DNA of 9,104 nt from Clostridiales bacterium (lineage in GTDB: Bacteria; Bacillota; Sulfobacillia; UBA995; UBA9673), in the NCBI GenBank assembly GCA_003541445.1, contig DPMO01000089.1, positions 1-9,104 of the forward strand, written 5' to 3'. Positions 1 through 6,376 of the stretch are shown here, piece by piece. Under the pieces are notes generated by a model that saw only the letters and a list, made by a program, of their open reading frames with translations, did not search any database and was not told the DNA's origin. How positions within the stretch are numbered: the stretch's first letter is position 1; each line of letters begins with the position of its first letter. The position numbers were made by a program, and so were the translations under genes.

Positions 1-1
1 C

Positions 2-1297
2 CTCGCCGCGGCCGCCGTCATCGGGCTGGGCCTCGTCTTCCGCGCCAGACGGCTCTATGTCCTTGAACTCCTTCTGGTGCTGTCCCTTGTGGCGGGCCTT
101 GTCTGGTACTTCGGCTACGAGAACCCGATTCTCGGTGCCCTGAAGCAGGGCCGTGACCTGCAGGGCGGAACGCGTCTCGTCCTCCAGGCCGTGCCGACCG
201 AGGAGAGCCCTGTGACCCCGGAGCGGCTGACGGCGTCGGTCGAGCTCATCCGGGAAAGGGTCGACAGGCTGGGTGTGGCCGAACCTGTCATCTACCAGGT
301 CCCGGCCAAGGGCCGCATCGTCGTCGAACTCGCCGCCGTGAGCCGCGACGAGGCCATGGACATCGTCCGCATCTCCTACCTCACCTTCAAGGACGCCGAG
401 GGCAACGTCATCATCACCGGTGACGACCTGGTCAGGGCGAGGGAAGAGCTCGCCCCGGACCGGACCACCGCCCTGGTCCACCTGCAGCTCACGCCCGAGG
501 CCCGAAGACGGTTCGCCGAGGCGACGACGCGGATCTACAGCGGGCAGTCATCCTCCCGGAAGATTTTCATCTACCTCGACGAGGACCTCGTCCAGGACCC
601 GGTGGTGCAGGCCCCGAACATAGAGGACCCCGTCATCGAGGGCTACGCCTCGCTCGAGGAGGCCCGGCGCATCGCCACCATCGTGAACATCGGCGCCCTG
701 CCCGTGCAGTTCGAGGTCGTGGAGGTGCGCGAGGTCTCGGCCTCCCTCGGCGCGGAGTCCGTGCGCCGGAGCCAGACGGCGGCCGTCATCGGCATCAGCG
801 CCGTGGCCTTCCTCATGGTCCTGCTGTACCGGAGCGCCGGGCTCATCGCCGTCTTCGCCCTCTCGGTCTACGGCCTCCTGGTCCTGGCCACCCTCTACCT
901 GACGGGAGCGGTCCTGACCCTGCCCGGGGTCGCGGGACTCGTTCTGGGCGTCGGCATAGCCGTGGACGCCAACATCATCATCTTCGAGCGCATAAAGGAC
1001 CACCTACGCCTCGGGCGCACTCTGCGGGCCGCCGTCGAGAGCGGGTTCAGGGCGGCGATGCGCACGGTCATCGACGCGAACCTCACCACGCTCATCGCGG
1101 CCGCCGTCCTTTTCCACTACGGGACCGGCCCGGTGCGCGGCTTCGCGGTCACTCTCGCCGTCAGCATCCTGGCCAGCATGGTCACGGCGGTGTTCTTCAG
1201 TCAGTACCTGCTCCGCCTGGTCGTGGACTCGGGGATCGTCCGGAAGGCCCCGGCGCTCTTCGGCGAGAAGGAGGTCGGGCCCAGTGCCGCAAGGTAG
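2..1297 (+). CDS. secD: Protein translocase subunit SecD (5' partial)
   Basis: SecD is the large-loop membrane subunit of the SecDF complex, which uses the proton gradient to help the SecYEG channel release exported proteins. Numbering from the GTG at 77, the protein shows the RDLQGG motif (about 26-31) after the first membrane helix. A P1-type extracytoplasmic domain follows, then NIGALPVQFEVVE before the second helix. The C-terminal membrane bundle contains the signature VDANIIIFERIKD (about 296-308) and ANLTTLIAAAVLF. The visible length of over 400 residues matches the short SecD of Bacillota. The frame is open from base 2 without a stop and has no ATG, GTG or TTG before 77. GTG 77 would start inside the first helix with no Shine-Dalgarno site, so the true start very probably lies before the window. 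The 3' end overlaps secF by 14 bases, which suggests translational coupling. The family call is secure; the N-terminus is unknown. Confidence 0.95.
   Translation, partial: LAAAAVIGLGLVFRARRLYVLELLLVLSLVAGLVWYFGYENPILGALKQGRDLQGGTRLVLQAVPTEESPVTPERLTASVELIRERVDRLGVAEPVIYQVPAKGRIVVELAAVSRDEAMDIVRISYLTFKDAEGNVIITGDDLVRAREELAPDRTTALVHLQLTPEARRRFAEATTRIYSGQSSSRKIFIYLDEDLVQDPVVQAPNIEDPVIEGYASLEEARRIATIVNIGALPVQFEVVEVREVSASLGAESVRRSQTAAVIGISAVAFLMVLLYRSAGLIAVFALSVYGLLVLATLYLTGAVLTLPGVAGLVLGVGIAVDANIIIFERIKDHLRLGRTLRAAVESGFRAAMRTVIDANLTTLIAAAVLFHYGTGPVRGFAVTLAVSILASMVTAVFFSQYLLRLVVDSGIVRKAPALFGEKEVGPSAAR
1268..1275 (+). promoter_or_regulatory. Ribosome binding site of secF
   Basis: The sequence AAGGAGGT is a complete Shine-Dalgarno match located inside the end of secD. 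It lies 8 bases before GTG 1284, so it fixes the secF start there even though this gives an unusually long N-terminus. Confidence 0.85.
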
Positions 1298-2309
1298 GAG
1301 GAAGGCCCGGCGGGCCGGACGCCGAGCTCCGGCCGGGCCGGCCGAGGAGCCCAGGGGGACCGTTCGGACGGCCCGGCGGGTCTTCGGGCTCGTCCGGGTA
1401 GGGTCGATCGACTTCATCGGGAGGCGGAAGTGGTTCGCCGCCCTCTCGACCGTGCTCATCCTGGTGAGCCTGGTCTCCCTGGGAGTGCGGGGTCTGAACT
1501 TGGGCATCGACTTCACGGGGGGCAACTCCTACCGGCTCGAGTTCGGCCGGCCGGTGGCAGACGCCGACCTCAGGGCGGCCCTCGGGCGGGCCGGGGTGGC
1601 CAAGGTCTCCATCACCATCGACCGCGACGACCCGACGCACGTGGTCCTGAGGACTCCCTACCTCGACGAGGACCTCGAGAAGTCCGTGCTGGAGGCTCTC
1701 AGGGCCGAGTTCGGAGACTTCGAGGCCGCGCCCGGTGACCTCGTCACCCCGACCATCGGCGCCGAACTCCTGCGAGATGCCCTCATCGCCACCGCCCTCG
1801 GCTGTCTGGGTATCTTCCTCTACGTGGCCTTGCGGTTCGAGTACCGCCTGGCGGCGGCAGGCATCGCGGCCCTGCTTCACGACACCGTCATCACCGTGGG
1901 AGCCTTTTCGGTCCTGGGGCTCGAGGTCAACGCTCCCTTCCTGGCCGCCGTCCTCATGGTCATGGGCTACTCCATCAACGACACCATCGTCGTCTTCGAC
2001 CGGGTGCGGGAGAACCTCAAGCACCGCGGCAGGGAGACACTGGCGGAAATGGCCAACCGGTCCCTGAACGAGACGTTCGTGCGGTCGGTCAACACATCGG
2101 TGACCGCCCTGGCGGCCATCGCGGCGGTCTACTTCTTCGGCGGGGTCACGACGCGGGATTTCGCCCTGGCCCTCATGGTCGGCATCATCGTCGGCACCTA
2201 CTCGTCCGTCTGCATGGCCACTCCGGTCTGGCTCTGGTGGCGCAGCCGCGACGAGCGGTCCCGGCGGATGTCGAAGATGGTCGACGGGAGGAGGAAGGTC
2301 AGGGTGTGA
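1284..2309 (+). CDS. secF: Protein translocase subunit SecF
   Basis: SecF is the partner of SecD in the proton-driven SecDF accessory complex of the Sec export channel. The 341-residue protein has the family opening IDFIGRRKWF (about 42-51) just before the first membrane helix. GIDFTGGNSYRLEF follows at about 74-87, then a short extracytoplasmic domain. The C-terminal bundle carries the signature MVMGYSINDTIVVFDRVREN (225-244) and FVRSVNTSVTALAAIAAVYFFGG. GTG 1284 is preceded by an excellent Shine-Dalgarno site, and there is no alternative start before the first helix. This gives about 40 extra N-terminal residues rich in arginine (11 Arg) compared with typical SecF proteins, which begin close to the DFxGRRK motif. 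The C-terminal tail is basic (SRRMSKMVDGRRKVRV), as expected for a cytoplasmic end. The gene is followed by a terminator, so it closes the secDF transcription unit. Confidence 0.97.
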   Translation: MPQGRRKARRAGRRAPAGPAEEPRGTVRTARRVFGLVRVGSIDFIGRRKWFAALSTVLILVSLVSLGVRGLNLGIDFTGGNSYRLEFGRPVADADLRAALGRAGVAKVSITIDRDDPTHVVLRTPYLDEDLEKSVLEALRAEFGDFEAAPGDLVTPTIGAELLRDALIATALGCLGIFLYVALRFEYRLAAAGIAALLHDTVITVGAFSVLGLEVNAPFLAAVLMVMGYSINDTIVVFDRVRENLKHRGRETLAEMANRSLNETFVRSVNTSVTALAAIAAVYFFGGVTTRDFALALMVGIIVGTYSSVCMATPVWLWWRSRDERSRRMSKMVDGRRKVRV

Positions 2310-2330
2310 GGTGAGCTGACGCCCGGTCCG

Positions 2331-2354
2331 GCCCCGAGAGGGGCTTTGTTTTTT
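2331..2354 (+). terminator. Intrinsic terminator after secF
   Basis: A GC-only 5-bp stem GCCCC/GGGGC closes a GAGA tetraloop (2331-2344) and is followed at once by TTTGTTTTTT. This is a classic rho-independent terminator 22 bases after the secF stop. It implies that the following AAA+ gene needs its own promoter. Confidence 0.85.
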
Positions 2355-2357
2355 CTA

Positions 2358-2373
2358 CCAGGGTTTCCCCTGG
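2358..2373. repeat. Perfect inverted repeat CCAGGG-TTTC-CCCTGG
   Basis: A perfect 6-bp inverted repeat with a 4-base spacer lies just after the secF terminator and about 85 bases before the AAA+ coding region. It could be a small RNA hairpin in the leader of the AAA+ gene, an operator, or an extra terminator arm. A weak -10-like TACACT occurs at 2384-2389, but no good -35 element sits at the proper distance, so I do not call a promoter. Confidence 0.4.
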
Positions 2374-2444
2374 GGCTTCGGGTTACACTAGTTGCCGCCC
2401 GGAGCGCGGGGCCGCCGCGCGGACGGGGCTTGGAACGCACTCGC

Positions 2445-2449
2445 GGGAG
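2445..2449 (+). promoter_or_regulatory. Candidate ribosome binding site of the AAA+ gene
   Basis: GGGAG at 2445-2449 is the only Shine-Dalgarno-like site near the beginning of the conserved AAA+ frame. It lies 9 bases before an in-frame ATA codon (2459) and 16 bases before an out-of-frame GTG (2466). It supports initiation around 2459-2466 rather than at ATG 2750. Confidence 0.4.
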
Positions 2450-2458
2450 TGGTCCCCG

Positions 2459-4063
2459 ATAACACGTGCCGCGCCGGAGCCGATTCGACACGCCGGAAAC
2501 CAGAGGCTCTTCAGAGCCCTGGAACTCTCGATACTCTCCACCCTGGTCGGGCTTCCCTTCCACGTCCACGCCGAGGGTCTCAGGGGCACGGGCAAGACGA
2601 CCATCATCCGGGCCTTCCGGCGGCGGCTCCCCCGCATCGAGAGGGTCAAGGACTGCACCTACAACTGCCTGCCGGCCGCTCCCCACTGCCCGGAACACCG
2701 GGACCTCTCGGCCGAGGAGATCAGAGCCATCGGGACCGAGTGGGTCCCCATGCCCTTCCGCGAGATATCCCACTCGGCGAAAATCGGGACGGTGGTGGGG
2801 AGCATCGACCTCGCCCGGATGACCGGGAGCGACCCTCAGGCCGCCATCCTGCCGGGCACCATCGCCCAGGCCAACCGAGGCATCGTCTTCGTGGACGAGA
2901 TAAACCGTCTGGCCGACACGGCTCCCGAACTGGTCGATGTCCTTCTCGACGTCATGGGGACCAAGCCGGGCCGCCTCCAGATCGAGGAGACGGGTCTTCC
3001 GTGCGTGGAGATCACGAGCTCGGTCTCCGTCTGGGCCGCGTCCAACCCCGACGAGGACCCGGGGCCCCTGGAGGATATCAGAAAGCAGTTGTCCGACCGG
3101 TTCGACCTGGTCATCACCATGGAGCGTCCGACAGCCGTGTCCGACGTGAAGGAGATCATCAGGAGTTCGAGCGAGAGGTTCTGGCGGCAGGCCGCCCCTC
3201 TGTTGTCGACAGGGCCCGGGGGCGGGATGTCGGGAGGGCCGGGGACGTTCGCCGAAGGGCCGGACGAGGGGCACGGGGGCGGACCCGAGGTTCCCGAGTG
3301 GGAGGGCCTGAGAAGGGCCCTGGGGTCGGTCGACTTCCCGGGGTCGGTGGAGGAGGTCATCGCCTCTCTCTACGTCGACTTCGGCCTGGAGAGTCTGCGG
3401 GCCATCGAAGCCATCCACCACGGGGCCCGGGTCCACTGTGTCCTCGAGAACAGGCGGGCCGTCGCCCTGGCCGACGTTCTGGCCGTCGCGCCCGGCGCCC
3501 TCCAGCACCGCGTCGACGTCTCGACCTTCGCCAGGGTCATGGACTACCTCACCGAGAAGCTGTCCGCCTCCCCCGGACGGGAGGTTCCCGGCCGCAGGCA
3601 GGCGCCTGAGGTCGGGGCAGGGCCGGCGGGCGATGAGACCCGCCGCGCCGGGGAGCCCAGCGGCGAGGAAGACGACGAGGAGGCCGTCGCGGGCCTGCGC
3701 ACGGAGCAGGAGCCTGTCGTCTCAACCCGGGCCCCGGGCGGAGGTGACGGAGGACACCCCGCCAGAGGCTGGTCCTTCGTCCGGTCCCTCTTCGGCATGG
3801 GGCGCGCCCAGACCGCCCACGGCGGCCGTGAGGGAGGGGCCGGCCCGGAGGGGGCGGTAGACTCGCCGGGTGCCCGGGCCCGGGGCGGAGACCGGGGCGC
3901 GGCCGCCTCGCGGGAAGCACCTGTGTGCCGCTCCGCGCGGCCCGGGCCGTACTCCGCTGAGGACGCGGTCGTGGCCCCGCCCAGCCGCGCCCGTCCGCTG
4001 GCCGAGATACTCCTCGAGATGGAGTCGTCGACATGCGCCCCTCCGGGGCCGCGACCGCACTGA
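2459..4063 (+). CDS. AAA+ ATPase of the magnesium chelatase / MoxR type (start unclear)
   Basis: This is an AAA+ ATPase related to the ChlI/BchI subunit of magnesium chelatase and to MoxR ATPases. Such ATPases usually work with a VWA-domain partner to remodel a target protein or insert a metal. Numbering from ATA 2459 (534 residues), Walker A is GLRGTGKT (40-47). A Cys/His cluster follows (C66, C70, H76, C77, H80). Walker B is IVFVDEINRL with D146 and E147, sensor 1 is ASNPDED (N196), and the arginine finger lies in LSDRFD (R214). A Gly-rich linker (about 255-280) leads to a helical lid. The last 165 or so residues look disordered and end in an amphipathic segment (about 509-524). No ATG, GTG or TTG occurs in frame from the upstream stop (2312-2314) to ATG 2750, and a start at 2750 would remove Walker A. 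ATA 2459, ATT 2483, or GTG 2466 plus a missing base are the options. The 3' end overlaps the VWA gene by 31 bases. The cellular target is unknown. Confidence 0.85.
   Translation: MTRAAPEPIRHAGNQRLFRALELSILSTLVGLPFHVHAEGLRGTGKTTIIRAFRRRLPRIERVKDCTYNCLPAAPHCPEHRDLSAEEIRAIGTEWVPMPFREISHSAKIGTVVGSIDLARMTGSDPQAAILPGTIAQANRGIVFVDEINRLADTAPELVDVLLDVMGTKPGRLQIEETGLPCVEITSSVSVWAASNPDEDPGPLEDIRKQLSDRFDLVITMERPTAVSDVKEIIRSSSERFWRQAAPLLSTGPGGGMSGGPGTFAEGPDEGHGGGPEVPEWEGLRRALGSVDFPGSVEEVIASLYVDFGLESLRAIEAIHHGARVHCVLENRRAVALADVLAVAPGALQHRVDVSTFARVMDYLTEKLSASPGREVPGRRQAPEVGAGPAGDETRRAGEPSGEEDDEEAVAGLRTEQEPVVSTRAPGGGDGGHPARGWSFVRSLFGMGRAQTAHGGREGGAGPEGAVDSPGARARGGDRGAAASREAPVCRSARPGPYSAEDAVVAPPSRARPLAEILLEMESSTCAPPGPRPH
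4021..4024 (+). promoter_or_regulatory. Ribosome binding site of the VWA gene
   Basis: GGAG lies 8 bases upstream of ATG 4033, inside the last codons of the AAA+ gene. It supports a 31-base overlap and translational coupling of the pair. Confidence 0.55.
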
Positions 4064-5841
4064 ACGGCAGGCCGACGGCTGCGGCGCGCCTGGTGGCCGA
4101 GATGACCCGTGCCTTCGAGCACGGGGAGGGTTACCGCTTCGGTGAGAGCGCGGTCGTCTCCCGGCGGGTGCACCTCGTGACAAGCTCACGCCCTGCGGAG
4201 GTCGACATACTCACGGGCGCCGACGCGGGTCGGGTCTTCTACGGCCGGCGCTGCAGCGACCAGATCGTCCACCTCGACATCTTCCACGAGGTCGCCCGTG
4301 TCGACCACCGGGCCATGGCCCGGGCGGTGGTGGACGCCGTCGACCGGTACACGCGTGAGGTCCGGTCGGCCGCGGGAGGACCGGAGCGGGGTGTCGTCGG
4401 GCTGGCCGGGAGGCGCCTGGCGGACTACGTGGACATCCAGACGGCGACCGGCGGAGGCCGCATCACGGGCGGTCTGGGCTACGGTCGGGGGGACGCCCTC
4501 AGGCGGGCCCACCTCACACACGTCCACCTTGCCTTCCTCGCTGGCGAGCGCGACTACCTTCTGGTGCCCCACCTCGTCCTGGCCGTGGAGGCCGAGCTCG
4601 GGCGGCAGGGCTGCGAGATTCGCCGTCCGGACCGTCTGAACCATGTGTCGGGGCGGGACGGGCAGACCTCCTTGGACCTTTCGGACTACGCCTCCCTCTC
4701 CGACTCGCTCCTCCGGGAGCAGAGGCACGACTGGTCGTCACCCGAGTCCGAGGGCCCCCTGCCGGGGGTGAAGGCCTCGTACCTACGGGGAGTCCTCGAC
4801 CTCGCCGACGAGTTCGGGGGGGTCGACGAGCTCGCGGAGGTCCTCGACATGCTCGACGAGCGGCCGACCTGGTCCCAGCTTCACAAGGCGCTCAAGAACC
4901 GCGTCCCGGTGAGCCAGGTCCTCTCCCGTCTCGAGGACGAGGGGCTCCTCGAGTCTGAACGCGGTCTCTACAACCTCACCCGCGAGGGGCACCTCCTTCA
5001 CGACTTCGTGACCGTTCACCGGACGGACATAGAGATGCGCTTCAAGATGGCTCTCCGCAAGCTGCCTTTCAGAGGGCGGCCGACCAAGAAGCCGACCGTC
5101 CCTACGGCGAGGTCCTCCTCCACCGGCAGGGGGCCTGTGGCCGTCAGGAGGGCCGTGCCGTCCGGGATGGGGGGGTGGGTCGGCGACCTGGCCGTACCGG
5201 AGACCGTCGTCAGGGCCTGCCGGCGCCGGATGGCGGGTCCCGGGGCGGGTCCGCTGCGTCTGGAAAGGGACGACCTCCTGGTCCACCCGCGAAGGAGGCT
5301 GGGACCGCTCGACATCTGCCTGGTCATCGATGCCAGCGCGAGCATGGCCGGTCCCAGGATGCGGGCGGCCAAGTACCTGGCCCAGCACCTTCTGCTCTCG
5401 ACGCGGGACAGGGTGGCCGTCGTCGTCTTCCAGGAGCGCGACGCAGAGCTCGAGGTCCCCTTCACCCGCAACTTCCAGGAGGTCGTGCGCGGCCTGAGGA
5501 GGATCAGGCCGCTCGGGCTCACCCCCCTTGCCGAGGGCCTCGTCAGGGCCTGCTCCTACATCAGGGAAGAGCGGGCCAAAGACGCGCTCCTTCTCCTCAT
5601 CACGGACGGGATACCGACCGTTCCCTGCTGGACGATGAACCCTGTGGCCGACGCCCAGACCGCCGCCCGTGCCCTGGCAAGGGAGAAGGTCCGGTTCAGC
5701 TGTATCGGGCTCGAGCCCAACCGCGGCTTCCTCCGGGACCTGGCCGCCGCCGCCAGAGGCACCCTTCACATCGTGGAAGAGCTGGAGAGCTCCCTGCTCA
5801 GCGAGATAGCCCACAGCGAGCGACGCCGCTTCAGGCTCTGA
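4033..5841 (+). CDS. VWA domain protein, predicted partner of the AAA+ ATPase
   Basis: This 602-residue protein has a C-terminal VWA domain (about 428-600) resembling the integrin-I part of magnesium or cobalt chelatase subunits (ChlD, CobT). The metal-ion-dependent adhesion site is complete: D433-A-S-A-S437, T497 in LTPLAEGL, and D525 in LITDG. In the family these residues bind Mg2+ and contact the AAA+ partner or the substrate. Unlike ChlD, it has no AAA+ domain of its own. The N-terminal 260 or so residues (for example the HLTHVHLAF segment) match nothing I recognise. Residues of about 266-325 read like a winged-helix fold (ELAEVLDML, SQVLSRLEDEGLLES, then a strand and turn before REGHLLHD). 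A basic, Pro-rich linker (about 350-400) follows. There is no signal peptide or membrane segment, so it is probably cytoplasmic. Its start overlaps the ATPase gene, which suggests production as a pair. I infer an ATPase-VWA remodelling complex of unknown target. Confidence 0.85.
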   Translation: MRPSGAATALNGRPTAAARLVAEMTRAFEHGEGYRFGESAVVSRRVHLVTSSRPAEVDILTGADAGRVFYGRRCSDQIVHLDIFHEVARVDHRAMARAVVDAVDRYTREVRSAAGGPERGVVGLAGRRLADYVDIQTATGGGRITGGLGYGRGDALRRAHLTHVHLAFLAGERDYLLVPHLVLAVEAELGRQGCEIRRPDRLNHVSGRDGQTSLDLSDYASLSDSLLREQRHDWSSPESEGPLPGVKASYLRGVLDLADEFGGVDELAEVLDMLDERPTWSQLHKALKNRVPVSQVLSRLEDEGLLESERGLYNLTREGHLLHDFVTVHRTDIEMRFKMALRKLPFRGRPTKKPTVPTARSSSTGRGPVAVRRAVPSGMGGWVGDLAVPETVVRACRRRMAGPGAGPLRLERDDLLVHPRRRLGPLDICLVIDASASMAGPRMRAAKYLAQHLLLSTRDRVAVVVFQERDAELEVPFTRNFQEVVRGLRRIRPLGLTPLAEGLVRACSYIREERAKDALLLLITDGIPTVPCWTMNPVADAQTAARALAREKVRFSCIGLEPNRGFLRDLAAAARGTLHIVEELESSLLSEIAHSERRRFRL

Positions 5842-5887
5842 CCGCTCCGTCACCCTGGGCGGTCGGGCGCTCCTGGCCGAGGAGGAT

Positions 5888-5903
5888 TTTCCGCCCGCGG
5901 AAA
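5888..5903. repeat. Perfect inverted repeat in the lapA-like leader
   Basis: TTTCCGC and GCGGAAA form a perfect 7-bp inverted repeat with a 2-base centre. It sits between a strong GAGGAGG (5879-5885) and the GTG at 5921. A second palindrome, CCCGGCCGGG (5910-5919), directly precedes the start. No T-run follows, so it is not a normal terminator; an effect on translation is possible but unproven. Confidence 0.4.
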
Positions 5904-5920
5904 CGAAAGCCCGGCCGGGG

Positions 5921-6376
5921 GTGATCGCCCTGTACTTCGTTGCGGCCCTTCTTGTCATGCTCCTGGTCGTGGCCGTCTTCGCCAGTCAGAACGTCCACCT
6001 GGTCGACGTCAACCTGCTTGTATGGCGCTTCTCTTGGCCCCTGGGCGTCATCGTCCTGGCCGCGACGGCCGCCGGCGCCGTGGTGGTGGCCCTGTTGGGC
6101 CTTGTCCGCCAGGTCGGGCTCAGTCTCCGCATCCATGACGCTCGCGGCCGCCTTCGCAAGGCCGAGACCCAGCTCGAGTCGGCAAGGGGCGAGCTGGACA
6201 AGGCCAAGGCGGCTCTGTCCCGGAAGGAAGAGGAGCTCTCAGCGGCCCGGGACGAGATAGCGGCCCTCAAGGAGCAGCTCGAGGAGCTCCGGAAGCGTGC
6301 GGCCCCGGAGGAGCCCGTCGCGGCCGGTGCGGCTGAGGGAGGTCCGCCCCACGGTCCGGGAGCCCGCCGCGGCTAG
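5921..6376 (+). CDS. LapA-domain (DUF1049) inner membrane protein with coiled coil
   Basis: This 151-residue protein has the LapA/DUF1049 pattern. It comprises an N-terminal membrane helix (about 3-21), the ASQN motif with a short beta-like stretch VHLVDVNLLVWRFSWPLG, and a second membrane helix (about 40-62). A charged coiled coil (about 72-125) and a short Ala/Pro/Gly-rich end follow. In Proteobacteria the related LapA/YciS assists LapB in controlling lipopolysaccharide synthesis. In Bacillota the role is not known, so I give no gene symbol. The coiled coil is predicted to be cytoplasmic and could mediate oligomerisation. The gene stands 79 bases after the VWA gene and directly before recJ, an arrangement common in Bacillota. 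GTG 5921 is the only start that keeps the first helix whole, but it has no well-spaced Shine-Dalgarno site; the best match, GAGGAGG, lies 35 bases upstream beyond two inverted repeats. Confidence 0.85.
   Translation: MIALYFVAALLVMLLVVAVFASQNVHLVDVNLLVWRFSWPLGVIVLAATAAGAVVVALLGLVRQVGLSLRIHDARGRLRKAETQLESARGELDKAKAALSRKEEELSAARDEIAALKEQLEELRKRAAPEEPVAAGAAEGGPPHGPGARRG

Noticed and set aside
2198..3508. Long minus-strand open frame opposite the AAA+ gene
   Set aside because: It is a shadow of high GC content; its translation is Pro/Gly/Arg-rich with no motifs, and it spans the terminator and two real genes.
2392..3609. Plus-strand open frame of about 405 codons in another frame of the AAA+ gene
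   Set aside because: Its translation is low-complexity Arg/Pro/Gly sequence, whereas the overlapping frame carries all AAA+ motifs.
2750..4063. AAA+ gene starting at ATG 2750
   Set aside because: The start would remove the Walker A motif that is encoded in the same open frame at 2576-2599.
5175..5924. Plus-strand open frame of about 249 codons overlapping the VWA domain
   Set aside because: Compositionally biased shadow; the VWA frame has the intact metal-site motif.
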